A stretch of DNA of 64,000 nucleotides, taken from the NCBI GenBank assembly GCA_036873755.1, contig JAVTVY010016170.1:1-64000 (forward strand). The letters run 5' to 3'. Below, one piece after another: positions 42,464 to 51,721 of the stretch (the stretch's first letter is position 1; each line of letters begins with the position of its first letter). Below the pieces are notes generated by a model. It ran no database searches and was not told the DNA's origin. It saw only the letters and a program-made list of their open reading frames with translations. Made by a program: the position numbers and the translations under genes. This stretch comes from Hanleya hanleyi (taxonomy: Eukaryota; Mollusca; Polyplacophora; Lepidopleurida; Hanleyidae).

Positions 42464-42586
42464 CTTTGTTTATCGTAGCAACTAGTGATCACGTGGGTGT
42501 GAAAGCGCCCTCTGGATATGTATACAAACCACATCGCATAAACAAAGCCACGTGGGCGAGCACATGTCGGTGAAATGTGTATTCCT

Positions 42587-42912
42587 GAGACACAACGGAA
42601 GTAACAGCGGCTCTAAACAAAGGATCAGCTGTTCTATCAATTACAATGCCGTGATCGCCACCCGCGCAACTGGGGGATTTTTAACCTAGGCCTCAATGGA
42701 GCGTACAGGTTTTTCCTAAAAATCTTCTCTCATACTTGAGATAAATTTCTACAACTTGGCGAAGTAAAAGATAGTACATCCGTTCATTATATGTTAAAAT
42801 AAGAGCTGAACTAGCCTTTTTCGAAGTTTTTTTTCATTTACTTCTGTGTTAAAATTAGGCTTTTTAGAGGGAGGAAAATTCCCCAGTGACGTCATTGTAT
42901 CATAGAGAATTA
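42587..42912. repeat. Direct duplication, copy 1
   Basis: About 325 bases (acacaacggaagtaacagcg to gtatcatagagaat) are repeated at 43192-43520 with about 95% identity by eye. It begins about 120 bases upstream of the EFCAB10-like ATG. Confidence 0.88.
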
Positions 42913-43191
42913 TTCAAATTGAGATTTTTTCGTTAAATCGAAGTCATTTTCCCCGCTAGACATTTTTACCAGCGATATTTTCTCCAATGATGGATATTCT
43001 CTCCAATAAAAATGTTACCTCTGAATACTATATCCCATCTTCAACAGTCCAAAATGCTACGTGGATGATGTAGTCTCAAATTTTTTAATGTCATGTAAAA
43101 GGAAAGTTTCTTATTGGGTGTATTCCGCTTGAATATAGCTATTCCTTGATCCGCCAGCAGAAGTCCACAAATAATAAACACATTCTCTTAG

Positions 43192-43520
43192 ACACAACGG
43201 AAGTAACAGCGGCTCTAAACAAAGGATCAGCTGTTCTATCAATTACAGTGCCGTGATTGCCACCCGCGCAACTGGGAGATTTTTAACCTAGGCCCCAATG
43301 GAGCGTAACAGCTAGGTTTTTTCCTAAAAATCTTCTCTCATACTTGAGATAAATTTCTACAACTTGGTGAAGTAAAAGATAGTACATCCGTTCAAATTAT
43401 GTGTTAAAATCAGAGCTGAACTAGCCTTTATCGAAGTTTTTTCCATTTACTTCTGTGTTAAAATTAGGCTTTTCAAAGGGAGGAAAATCCCCCAGTGACG
43501 TCATTGTATCATAGAGAATA
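43192..43520. repeat. Direct duplication, copy 2
   Basis: Second copy of 42587-42912, same orientation, start-to-start distance 605 bases. Confidence 0.88.
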
Positions 43521-44399
43521 CTTTTGAAAAGTACATTAAGACAATTCTATATGACCTTTGCTACAACAAAGACTATCTTAGAAAAGAAAATTCCACTGGA
43601 AAGTATTTTTTAAATATTCTTAATAATTTACTATGTAATCATAATTGTCAAAGGCATTGATAATTCGTGCCAGCCAATATGAAGGACAGTCCAAAGCTGT
43701 GAACAGAGTTATCCAAGACAGACATGAATCAAACGCTTGTCACCAAGCTGTAACAGTTAAAAAATAATAATCTGTATTGGTTTGAAAAAAATAATACATC
43801 TAGACCCGATTGTGCAGCCAGTGGGGGAAATGCCCTGGATTTTTTTTTCTTCTATTTAATCCCCGAATGCCTATTGTGGCCCATTCATTCACACCCTGAT
43901 ATGATTGTGCCTGGTCCAAAATGAACCTGCATAATAATTTGCCAACTGACGCACATCTGTGGTTTGATCCTCATGTCAGGTGGGCTCAGTTCACACAAAA
44001 TTAATAGACTGAGAAAAATACTGACGAAAAGAAAAAAATCTGTATACTGCAAAAAAGAATTTTCATATATAACATATATAACTGTTTGTAGCAGATACAA
44101 CATAGAATTTTCTTTAGTGATTTTCAATATTGTGTGTTTATTATTTGTGGACTTGTACTGACAGTCCTAAGAAATATTGTTTTTGTAGATTTTTAATCAT
44201 TTACATATACCTGCATATCAACCATGTTATGGTGGGATTCTTCACATGACAAGGAACATTTGCTCTATTCAAGCAGAATACACACAGTAAGAGACCCTTT
44301 CCTACAACAGGACTTTAGAAATTTACTACTACATCAGCCCCTTGAACTGAACATATGTCTTTTAGGCAGTGCATGGATATTGAAAAGTGCAAATTTCGA

Positions 44400-44510
44400 G
44401 TGAATTGTAGGGTTAAACATCGCTTTTAACAATTTTTTACTGGTATCTCACCGGGGATGCTTTACCACAGAGTGAACATGTAGGTGGCTTTCCTCTAATA
44501 ACCTTTGTGT
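44400..44510 (+). repeat. Diverged molluscan interspersed repeat fragment
   Basis: Contains agggttaaacatcgcttttaac and ctcaccgggg, similar to 12729-12835. Confidence 0.4.
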
Positions 44511-45119
44511 TCAGTAGTTTGGTTTTAACAGTAAACGTTCCCAAGCTTGTCTATCTGAAAGTAACAGTCACAACTGCTCCCTTCAATATTGATAATGAAT
44601 ACTCTTATAGGTTCGGGGCAATCTAATTAAAATTAAATCCTATCTGCTCCCCCATTTGGATATGTCGCTTGTAGGATCACATAGCGACATATACGATTGG
44701 AGAGCATCGACAGGATATTAATTTATTAAGATTGAGGTTGGGGGAGGTGTACGTTTTCTTGGGGCTTGAAAATTATGGAGTGATATTCCGAGTATTTTCT
44801 TACCTGAAAATCGTCTTACCTCAAATCCATCCAGCTATGAAATTAACAAAAATCAATGCAATCTGAATAAACAACAGCAACAACAAAAATAGTCCAACGA
44901 ATCCGCTCCCCATAACCAAACGTACCAGCTAGAGCTCCGGAAGAAAAAGCATCAAATCTGTCTGAAAATACCAGAAAAATACCGGAAAACCCCCGCACCA
45001 GGACCTGATAAAAAAGCTCATGTACCGTACCTGTACAAAAAGCGACCATACCTGAAACAAGTAACCGCGTATCGGTTACTGAAACCACGCTTACTGGATT
45101 CAACGCCACCCACAATTAC

Positions 45120-45239
45120 ATGGCAGACAACGGCGAAAAGGAAAGCAGGGCAAAGTGGATTTTGTTCGATTCCTCCCACGAGGTTTATGAAATGTGTGCT
45201 ATTGTTCTATTCGAAAAAGACAAACACGGACGACAGTAG
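45120..45239 (+). CDS. Possible first coding piece of a host gene cut by the satellite element
   Basis: ATG 45120 opens a 39-residue frame (MADNGEKESRAKWILFDSS...) of host-like composition. Its stop TAG (45237-45239) lies exactly at the first bases of the inverted repeat. Either the element truncated an exon here or the frame is fortuitous. No continuation was recognised right of 51721. Confidence 0.3.
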   Translation: MADNGEKESRAKWILFDSSHEVYEMCAIVLFEKDKHGRQ

Positions 45240-45555
45240 TAGTGTCTACTGAAAAAAGGTAACATTGACCTCTTTGTACTTAAACTTGAGAAGTTGGCGC
45301 TGGAGATTGGAAAGTGACCTCTGCCAGAGTTTGGCCGCCATCTTGAATTTTCTGAAAAAGGGGATGTATTCCTCCGCGGTGATGCGGTCATGTCTGGCGG
45401 TGATGCGGTCGCGGAAAAAAGCTTCCGTGGAGAAAAAGTAGTCCCCAGACTTCAAATTCGCTGCATGGTCCGATTGGGTCGTATGAGGTATCGATGTGAA
45501 GCATTCGTGAAGGGGCATCTGATGGGCTGGGTGTGGGGTTGAAATATCGTCATTC

Positions 45556-46188
45556 TGCGCATGCGCGGTGGACAAAGTGTATGGAAATAGACGTGTTGGG
45601 GTCTAGGGCAGCCACTAATGGTCCGATGGAGTTGAGTGAGGTATCAATGTGAAGCCTATGTGAGGGGGCATCCGATGGGGTGGGTGTGGGGTTGAAATAT
45701 CGTCATTCTGTGCATGCGCGGTAGACCAAGGGTATGGAAATAGACGTTTTGGGATCTAGGGGAGCCACTATTGGTCCGATTGGGTCGAGTGAGGTATCAT
45801 TGTGAAACCCATGTGAGGGGGCATCCGATGGGCTGGGTGTGGCGTTGAAATATCGGCATTCTGCGCATGCGCAGACAGGGAATTGTGGGAAAAGGGAATA
45901 GAAATAGACGTATTGGGATCGACATGGGCCACTATTGGTCCGATGGAGTCAAGTGAGGTATCAATGTGAAGCACACGTGAGGGTGCATCCCACTGGTGGA
46001 TGTGGAGTAGGAATATCGGCATTCTGCGCATGCGCAGTAGTCCAAGTGTATGGAAATAGACATTTTGGGACCGACATGGGCCAATATGGGTCCGATGGTG
46101 TCGTATGAGGTCTTATTTTGAAGCTCTCGTGGAGAAGCATCCGACTGGACTGATGTATTGTCGGGTTTCATCATTCTGCGCATGCGCA
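45556..46188. repeat. Left array of NRF1-like palindromes (5 units)
   Basis: TGCGCATGCGCA or one-base variants at 45556, 45709, 45862, 46025 and 46177 (spacing 153, 153, 163, 152). Units share attggtccgat, gaggtatcattgtgaa and ggaaatagacgtttggg segments. Confidence 0.93.
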
Positions 46189-46289
46189 GTCTGGCCGGAG
46201 TATAGAAATATACACATGGGGGTGTGTTTGGGGTACTAAACCACTATGGATCCGAATGCGTCCTGTCAAGTGGCATCTTGTAGCAACGC

Positions 46290-46440
46290 CCGCCAACGCC
46301 AAGCTCAACGCTCCAACGCCCTGGTGAATTAACCCAAAAGCTTTGATTTTCCTGGAATTGTCACTAATTCATTGGAAATGCAGTGACGCCCGTCAACGTA
46401 CGCCTTAACGCCCTAGCATAACACCTTGACGCCATGATAT
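46290..46440. promoter_or_regulatory. Iteron-like AACGCC cluster in the left inverted repeat
   Basis: AACGCC/AACGCT recurs at roughly helical spacing (10, 12, 8 bases) in 46291-46326, then GACGCC, AACGTA, AACGCC and GACGCC follow in 46385-46435. The mirror image is at 49895-50040 and related GCGTTAA/GCGTTGG motifs occur at 47475-47500 and 48880-48965. Confidence 0.55.
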
Positions 46441-46523
46441 AGACAGATGAGAGAAAAACAACAACAACAACAACAACAAGGATGATAGAACAACAACAAC
46501 AACAACAAGTTTTCATATAGTTT

Positions 46524-47152
46524 TGACAGGGCTATTCCACCAAGCGCCTCCACTCAAAGTTTCTCAAATGTGGCGATACATATCGCATGCTGATAGCAAA
46601 ATACGAACGTAGCGTGCAAGATCTATGGCGCTACGTTTCGTAACTTGTGTCTAATTCCGCTTAACCCGGGGCTAGGGGCCGTATGAACCCATGTACTTCA
46701 AGATCCTCATAGTACTCATATGAACAGTCACAATCAAAGCGTGACTGAGATACATCATTCTTTAGATGACGACTTTACAACGAATATTATGGATTAAGAA
46801 TACTGATCAGCGATACGGATTTGATATTTTTGGAATATCATGATTACAAGCGTCTAGTCCGTCATTCATAGTCCAGCCGTCGTCCATTAGAGAATATCCG
46901 CGTTCATAATCCAAAGACCTATTCCATATTCCACATAACAGTATTAGCATGATGTCTTGCCGGCATCATTGAAAACTGTTGACCGCTTCTCTCTTGCAGG
47001 AAACAAGCCTATGTTTATGTATACTATGATTGTCTTTTTGAATTTGGTGCTAATACTGTTATATGGAATATGGAATAGGACTTTGGATTATGGACGCGGA
47101 TATTCTCTAATGGACGACGGCTGGATTATGAATGACGGACTAGACGCTTGTA
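46524..47152 (+). mobile_element. 5'-truncated RT-element copy inserted in the left inverted repeat
   Basis: 46524-46836 matches the complement of the RT element C-terminus and 3' UTR at 25830-26110. 46844-46947 and 46948-47152 are forward-partial and inverted copies of the 208-bp tail unit. The right inverted repeat lacks this DNA, so the empty site is known precisely (catatagttt | attctcccc). Confidence 0.85.
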
Positions 47153-47467
47153 ATTCTCCCCAATGTTACAACATACCCACGCTGGGAGAGCCGCGTTGGG
47201 TATGTTTACAATTCGAGAAAACTTTTGTCCAATCAGAGACCGCCATTTGGTCCTGCCATATTCGTTCTTGCCCGTCAAATGTATTCTCGGCTGCACTTGT
47301 CCAATCAGAAGCCGTCCTTAAGAAAGTCCCATCTTCGGCCCTGTTCGCTCTCATTCGTTTGTTCTAATCGTCGTCGGTCAGGCCTGGATATTCGTCGGGC
47401 TCTGAGCTCCACAAGCTTTGAGCTCCGATACCTCCGATCCAAGAGCTCTGCCACACGGGGGCTACCA

Positions 47468-47507
47468 CCACCACCGGGCGTTGACGCCCGTCAACGCCCG
47501 GTGGTGG
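47468..47507. promoter_or_regulatory. Perfect 19-bp inverted repeat upstream of the satellite ATPase
   Basis: The arms 47468-47486 (CCACCACCGGGCGTTGACG) and 47489-47507 are perfect complements with a 2-base spacer. The arms contain the GCGTTGAC iteron-like core. It is followed by a (GTGGTG)n tract up to 47579. Confidence 0.85.
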
Positions 47508-47641
47508 CGTTGATGGTGGTGTGTGGTGGTGTGTGGTGGTGGTGTTGGTGGTGTTGGTGGTCGTGTGTGCGGTGGTGGTAGTTTCTGTAAATATAGGAAT
47601 GAACATGTGTCCCTCATCAGTCCATATGTATTGGTCGACTG

Positions 47642-48295
47642 ATGAACATGTCGTGTACGTGTACGTTCTGTCAGAGAACCTTCTTTCGTCGCGATGGTAT
47701 GCTCAGGCTCGTTCAACGCAAACACAACCAAGAGACACAGCCGAGTCCCGCTATAGGTCCAACAAGAGCAGTAGAGCATCCCTATACGATGACGGTGAGC
47801 GGCCCTACGGCATGTGGAAAGACGTCCTGGGTGATGAAGTTCTTAGAGGCAGGTGTGGCAACCCCAGCTCCGACACGTGCTGTTTGGTGTTATAGCCAAT
47901 GGCAGCCCGCCTACGAAACTACAAGGTTGCAGAATGTGATCTTCGTCCCAGGGTTTCCCCACGACATAAACGAACCGTATTATTTTGACCCCGAGCAGAC
48001 CAACGTGATAGTGCTAGATGATCTGATGAGTGCGGCCAAGGACAATTCACACGTCGCCGACTTGTTTACTAAAGGATCCCATCATCGGAATCTGTCCGTC
48101 ATCTATTTGACCCAGAATCTCTTTCCTCAAGGGAAGGCGTCCAGAGATATTGCCTTGAACTGCCAATACTTTGTGTTGTTCTCCAATCCCATTGACAGAG
48201 CACAAATCCGTGCGTTTGGTAGTCGAATTTATCCTCAGAACATCGACCATTTCATGCAGGCGTTTCAAGGGGCGACAAGTCGTCCGTACGGCTAG
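47642..48295 (+). CDS. Zinc-finger-fused FtsK/HerA packaging ATPase of the satellite element
   Basis: This 217-residue frame starts at ATG 47642. Residues 5-28 form a C2H2-like finger (CTFCQRTF...RKH) in which the first histidine position is Leu. Residues 54-61 are Walker A (GPTACGKT) and 122-128 Walker B (VIVLDDL). The KGSHHRNLSVIYLTQNLFP sensor segment closely parallels the ATPase at 1709-2356, but the two are clearly diverged. The frame stops at TAG 48293-48295, yet the same frame stays open to TGA 48491-48493 and looks like the normal ATPase C-terminus, so the amber codon is a nonsense mutation or is read through. A packaging role is inferred from the family; no capsid gene accompanies it. 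Confidence 0.85.
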   Translation: MNMSCTCTFCQRTFFRRDGMLRLVQRKHNQETQPSPAIGPTRAVEHPYTMTVSGPTACGKTSWVMKFLEAGVATPAPTRAVWCYSQWQPAYETTRLQNVIFVPGFPHDINEPYYFDPEQTNVIVLDDLMSAAKDNSHVADLFTKGSHHRNLSVIYLTQNLFPQGKASRDIALNCQYFVLFSNPIDRAQIRAFGSRIYPQNIDHFMQAFQGATSRPYG

Positions 48296-48327
48296 CTGTT
48301 CGTAAATTTAAAAGCCCATACCCCTGA

Positions 48328-48876
48328 AGATCGTCGGCTGAGGTCCCACCTGTTACCCGGCGAGGAATCACCGCAACGTCATATACCCCTACACCATCCG
48401 CCGAGTCCACTCCTGGCAGAGCAGCACAGCAACCCACCCCCATACAGCGTGTCCGCTTCATACCATCAGTCTCGGAATATCACCCAACCGTGAAGGACCA
48501 ACCCGAACCCGTACAAGGGAATGAACATAATGTGAACTCGAGGCTATGGAAGGATTTGTTCAAAGAAAGTATGGACGCCGAGTTGGGCGAGACGTTGAGG
48601 GCCACAGAAAACAAGTTTCAACACAAAGGATATTCGAAAAAAGAAGCCGCGATGTTAGCCCATAACAGATTGGCACCCAGACTACGACGGGCTTTACGTC
48701 AGTAGTATGTCGACCTCGTGACCCGTATGAAATTGCTGGACAAGGATCCAGTCCATATGGAAATCGAAAGAACAGCGTCGATGTTGAAAACCTCGGGCAT
48801 GAACTGGAAAGCGGCGTATGTCAGAGCAATAGCACAAAAGCAACATTTGTTCGAACGCATCATTAAACGACGTTAA
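48328..48876 (+). pseudogene. Satellite small protein, helical domain shared with the 49027 gene, amber-interrupted
   Basis: One frame is open from 48328 to TAG 48703-48705 and resumes to TAA 48874-48876. It contains LWKDLFKESMDAEL, GYSKKEAAMLAHNRLAPRLR, then after the stop KDPVHMEIERTASML and MNWKAAYVRAIAQKQ. The order matches residues about 75-178 of the product of 49027-49599 (FWDRIV..., MRPRIRK..., GDPTHRSIMKTKRHLE, LKNAIRMRKQLFQ), so the two are paralogues. No in-frame ATG lies near its 5' end; the first part overlaps the ATPase readthrough frame. The post-stop ATG 48727 could yield a 49-residue product. Confidence 0.55.
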
Positions 48877-48879
48877 AGC

Positions 48880-48965
48880 GTTAAGAAAGTGTGTTAAAGC
48901 GTTGAGATGAGTGTTAAGGCGTACATATAGGGCGTTAAGGCGTAACAGTGGGCGTTGGCGGGCCT
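48880..48965. promoter_or_regulatory. GCGTTRA motif cluster between satellite genes
   Basis: GCGTTAA, GCGTTGA, GGCGTACATATAGG, GGCGTTAAGG, GGCGTAACAG and GGCGTTGGCGGG follow one another in the 85 bases before the zinc-finger gene. The same motif builds the iteron-like clusters of the inverted repeats. A CATATAG TATA-like box is embedded. Confidence 0.5.
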
Positions 48966-49026
48966 TACTGTCTATGAAAGCAAGGGTATTCCCCAAAACA
49001 CGCACAGTCGACGTTCAACCGTCAAC

Positions 49027-49599
49027 ATGGCTTATACTTGTTCTGAGTGTGAACGCACGTTCACCAGACATTACGATATGATGCGACACCAGAAAAATAT
49101 ACATGGGATTGAAGACGCCGAGGAGTCCGTTGAATCGGATGCTGATACAGAGATCGATGAGAGTGTATCGACTGATACCGAATCCAAGATTGCTGACAGT
49201 CTATCTACTGATATGGAGAGCTTGACCTCAGATAGTCAGCCTACATCCCAGGAAAGTGAGGCAGAACCTACCTTCTGGGATCGTATTGTGACAGCAGCTA
49301 TCAATACTTACGCTGAAGCGATCGAGGACGTGGGACAGGATAACTTACAACAGGCGTACATCGAAATGCGGCCCCGTATCAGGAAAACAGCCATGGCGAT
49401 CTATGAACAGTATACCTTGCTACCGCTTCAAATGAAAGGTGACCCCACGCACAGGTCCATCATGAAGACCAAGCGTCACTTGGAAGCGGATATGGGGTTA
49501 CCACCCACCGAGGCCCTGAAAAATGCGATTAGAATGCGCAAACAACTGTTTCAGGATATGCTGCCCGACGAATATCCAGGCCTGACCGACGACGATTAG
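49027..49599 (+). CDS. C2H2 zinc-finger protein of the satellite element
   Basis: The frame of 190 codons starts at ATG 49027; upstream extension lacks ATG. Residues 4-25 form a full C2H2 finger (CSECERTF...MMRHQKNIH). Residues 30-80 are acidic and Ser/Thr-rich with repeated ST(D)xES units. The C-terminal domain (residues 75-178) is helical with ARG/LYS-rich segments and is paralogous to 48328-48876. The last 11 codons lie inside the right inverted repeat, so a copy of them exists at 47368-47400 on -. DNA binding to the element's repeats is an inference from the finger. Confidence 0.75.
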   Translation: MAYTCSECERTFTRHYDMMRHQKNIHGIEDAEESVESDADTEIDESVSTDTESKIADSLSTDMESLTSDSQPTSQESEAEPTFWDRIVTAAINTYAEAIEDVGQDNLQQAYIEMRPRIRKTAMAIYEQYTLLPLQMKGDPTHRSIMKTKRHLEADMGLPPTEALKNAIRMRKQLFQDMLPDEYPGLTDDD

Positions 49600-51721
49600 A
49601 ACAAACGGATGAGAGCGAACAGGGCCGAAGATGGGACTTTCTTAAGGACGGCTTCTGATTGGACAAGTGCAGCCGAGAATACATTTGACGGGCAAGAACG
49701 AATACGGCAGTACCAAATGGCGGTCTCTGATTGGACAAGAGATTTCTCGAATTGTAAACATACCCAACGCGGCTCCCCCAGCGTGGGTATGATGTAACAT
49801 TGGGGAGAATAAACTATATGAAAACTTGTTGTTGTTGTTGTTGTTCTCTCATCCTTGCTGTTGTTGTTTTTCTCTCATCTGTCTATATCATGGCGTCAAG
49901 GCGTTATGCTAGGGCGTTAAGGCGGACGTTGACGGGCGTCACTGCATTTCCAATGAATTAGTGACAATTCCAGGAAAATCAGAGCTTTTGGGCTAATTCA
50001 CCAGGGCGTTGGAGCGTTGAGCTTGGCGTTGGCGGGCGTTGCTACAAGATGCCACTTGACACGACGCATTCGGACCCATAGTGGTTTAGTACCCCAAACA
50101 CACCCCCATGTGTATATTTCTATACTACGGCCAGACTGCGCATGCGCAGAATGATGAAACCCGACGATACATTAGTCCAGTCGGATGCTTCTCCACGAGA
50201 GCTTCAAAATAAGACCTCATACGACACCATCGGACCCATATTGGCCCATGTCGGCCCCAAAATGTCTATTTCCATACACTTGGACTACTGCGCATGCGCA
50301 GAATGGCGATATTCCTACTCCACATCCACCCAGTGGGATGCGCCCTCACGTGTGCTTCACATTGATACCTCACTTGACTCCATCGGACCAATAGTGGCTC
50401 ATGTCGATCCCAAAACGTCTATTTCCATTCCCTTTTCCCATAATTCCCTGTCTGCGCATGCGCGGAATGTTGAACACGAACGAGCCACTAGTCCAGGCAG
50501 ATGCTCCTTCACGACTGCTTTACATTGATACCTCATACAACTCCATCGGCCCATTAGGGGTTCACCTAGATCCCAAAACGTATGTTTTCATACCCTTTGT
50601 CTACTGCGCATGCGCAGAATGACGTCAGTTCCACGTGTCACCCAACCCGTCGGATGCGCCTTCACGAATGCTTCACATGGATACCTCATACGACTCCATA
50701 GGACCACGAGTGGCCCACCTAGACCCCAAAACGACTATTTCCATACCCTTTTCAAACAATTCCCTGTCTGCGCATGTGCAGAATGTTGACAACGGCCGAG
50801 ACACTAGTCCAGGCCGATGCCCCCTCACATAGGCTTCACACTGATACCTCACTTGACCCAATCAGCCCACTAGGGGCTTACCTAGATCCCAAAACGTCTA
50901 TCTCCATACCCTTTTCCCACAATTCCCTGTCTGCGCATGCGCAGAATGTTGACAACGGCCGAGACACTAGTCCAGACGGATGCCCCCTCACATATGCTTC
51001 ACATTGATACCTCATACGACTCCATAGGACCACTAGTGGCCCACAAAGACCCGAAAACGTCTATTTTCATACCCTTGGTCTACTGCGCATGCGCAGGATG
51101 CCGATATTTCAACCTCACACCCAGCCCATCGGATGCCCCCTCACATGGGTTTCACAATGATACCTCACTCGACCCAATCGGACCAATAGTGGCTCCCCTA
51201 GATCCCAAAACGTCTATTTCCATACCCTTGGTCTGCCGCGCATGCGCAGAATGACGATATTCCAACCCCACACCCACCCCATCGGATGCCCCCTCACATA
51301 GGCTTCACATTGATTCCTCATTCAACTCCATCGGACCATTAGTGGCTGCCCTAGACCCCAAAACGTCTATTCCCATACACTTTGTCCACCGCGCATGCGC
51401 CGAATGACGATATTTCAACCCCACACCCAGCCCACCAAATGCCCCTTCACGAATGCTTCACATGGATACCTCATACGACCCAATCGGACCATGCAGCGTA
51501 TTTGAAGTCTGGGGACTACTTTTTCTCCGCGGAAGCTTTTTTTCCGCGACCGCATCACCGCCAGATTTGACCGCATCACCGCGGAGGAATACATCCCCTT
51601 TTTCAGAAAATTCAAGATGACAGCCAAACTCTGGCAGGGGTCACTTTCCAGTCTCCAGCGCCAACTCCTCAAGTTTAAGTGCAAAGAGGTCAATGTCACC
51701 TTTTTTCAGTAGACACTACTA
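49563..51721 (-). repeat. Right terminal inverted repeat (2159 bp)
   Basis: Complement of 45237-47400. It retains the uninterrupted sequence where the left repeat has an insertion and carries nine units of the palindrome array. Confidence 0.9.
50137..51401. repeat. Right array of NRF1-like palindromes (9 units)
   Basis: Palindromes at 50137, 50289, 50453, 50605, 50769, 50932, 51084, 51237 and 51390 (spacing 152, 164, 152, 164, 163, 152, 153, 153). Two unit types differ by an 11-base block (ttcccacaattccctg versus ttggtctac before the palindrome). Confidence 0.93.

Larger units (their letters stand above)
42464..45119. other. 5' flank of the EFCAB10-like gene and intergenic repeats
   Basis: Apart from the duplicated segment (42587-42912, 43192-43520) and a diverged molluscan repeat at about 44400-44510, I see no gene. 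A 90-codon frame on - at 44843-45115 is hydrophobic, but nothing supports it. Confidence 0.4.
45237..47400 (+). repeat. Left terminal inverted repeat (with insertion)
   Basis: Matches the complement of 49563-51721, except that it has five instead of nine units of the palindrome array and contains an inserted retroelement at 46524-47152. Its inner end includes the complement of the last codons (PDEYPGLTDDD) of the zinc-finger gene at 49027. Confidence 0.9.
45237..51721. mobile_element. Compact Polinton-derived satellite element with about 2.2-kb terminal inverted repeats
   Basis: Outer ends are exact complements (TAGTAGTGTCTACTG at 45237; CAGTAGACACTACTA ending 51721). The inverted repeats reach inward to 47400 and 49563, leaving only 47401-49562 unique. 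That core encodes a packaging ATPase and two small related proteins but no polymerase, integrase, capsid or protease. It is therefore non-autonomous, with Polinton ancestry shown by the ATPase. Candidate target duplication GACGA(C/T)AG (45229-45236 versus 51724-51731) has one mismatch. The left repeat has suffered a 629-bp retroelement insertion. Confidence 0.8.

Noticed and set aside
44843..45115. 90-codon hydrophobic frame on - as a membrane-protein exon
   Set aside because: No recognised homology and no convincing splice sites at both ends.
46957..47367. 136-codon frame on +
   Set aside because: It crosses from a retroelement tail into the satellite inverted repeat, so it is a chimeric accident.
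47364..47779. His/Thr/Pro-rich frames on - in the satellite
   Set aside because: They come from the (GTGGTG)n tract and the inverted-repeat copy of the zinc-finger gene end.
45556..51401. CRISPR-like appearance of regularly spaced palindromes
   Set aside because: Whole 152-163-bp units are repeated; there are no unique spacers, and the host is a eukaryote.
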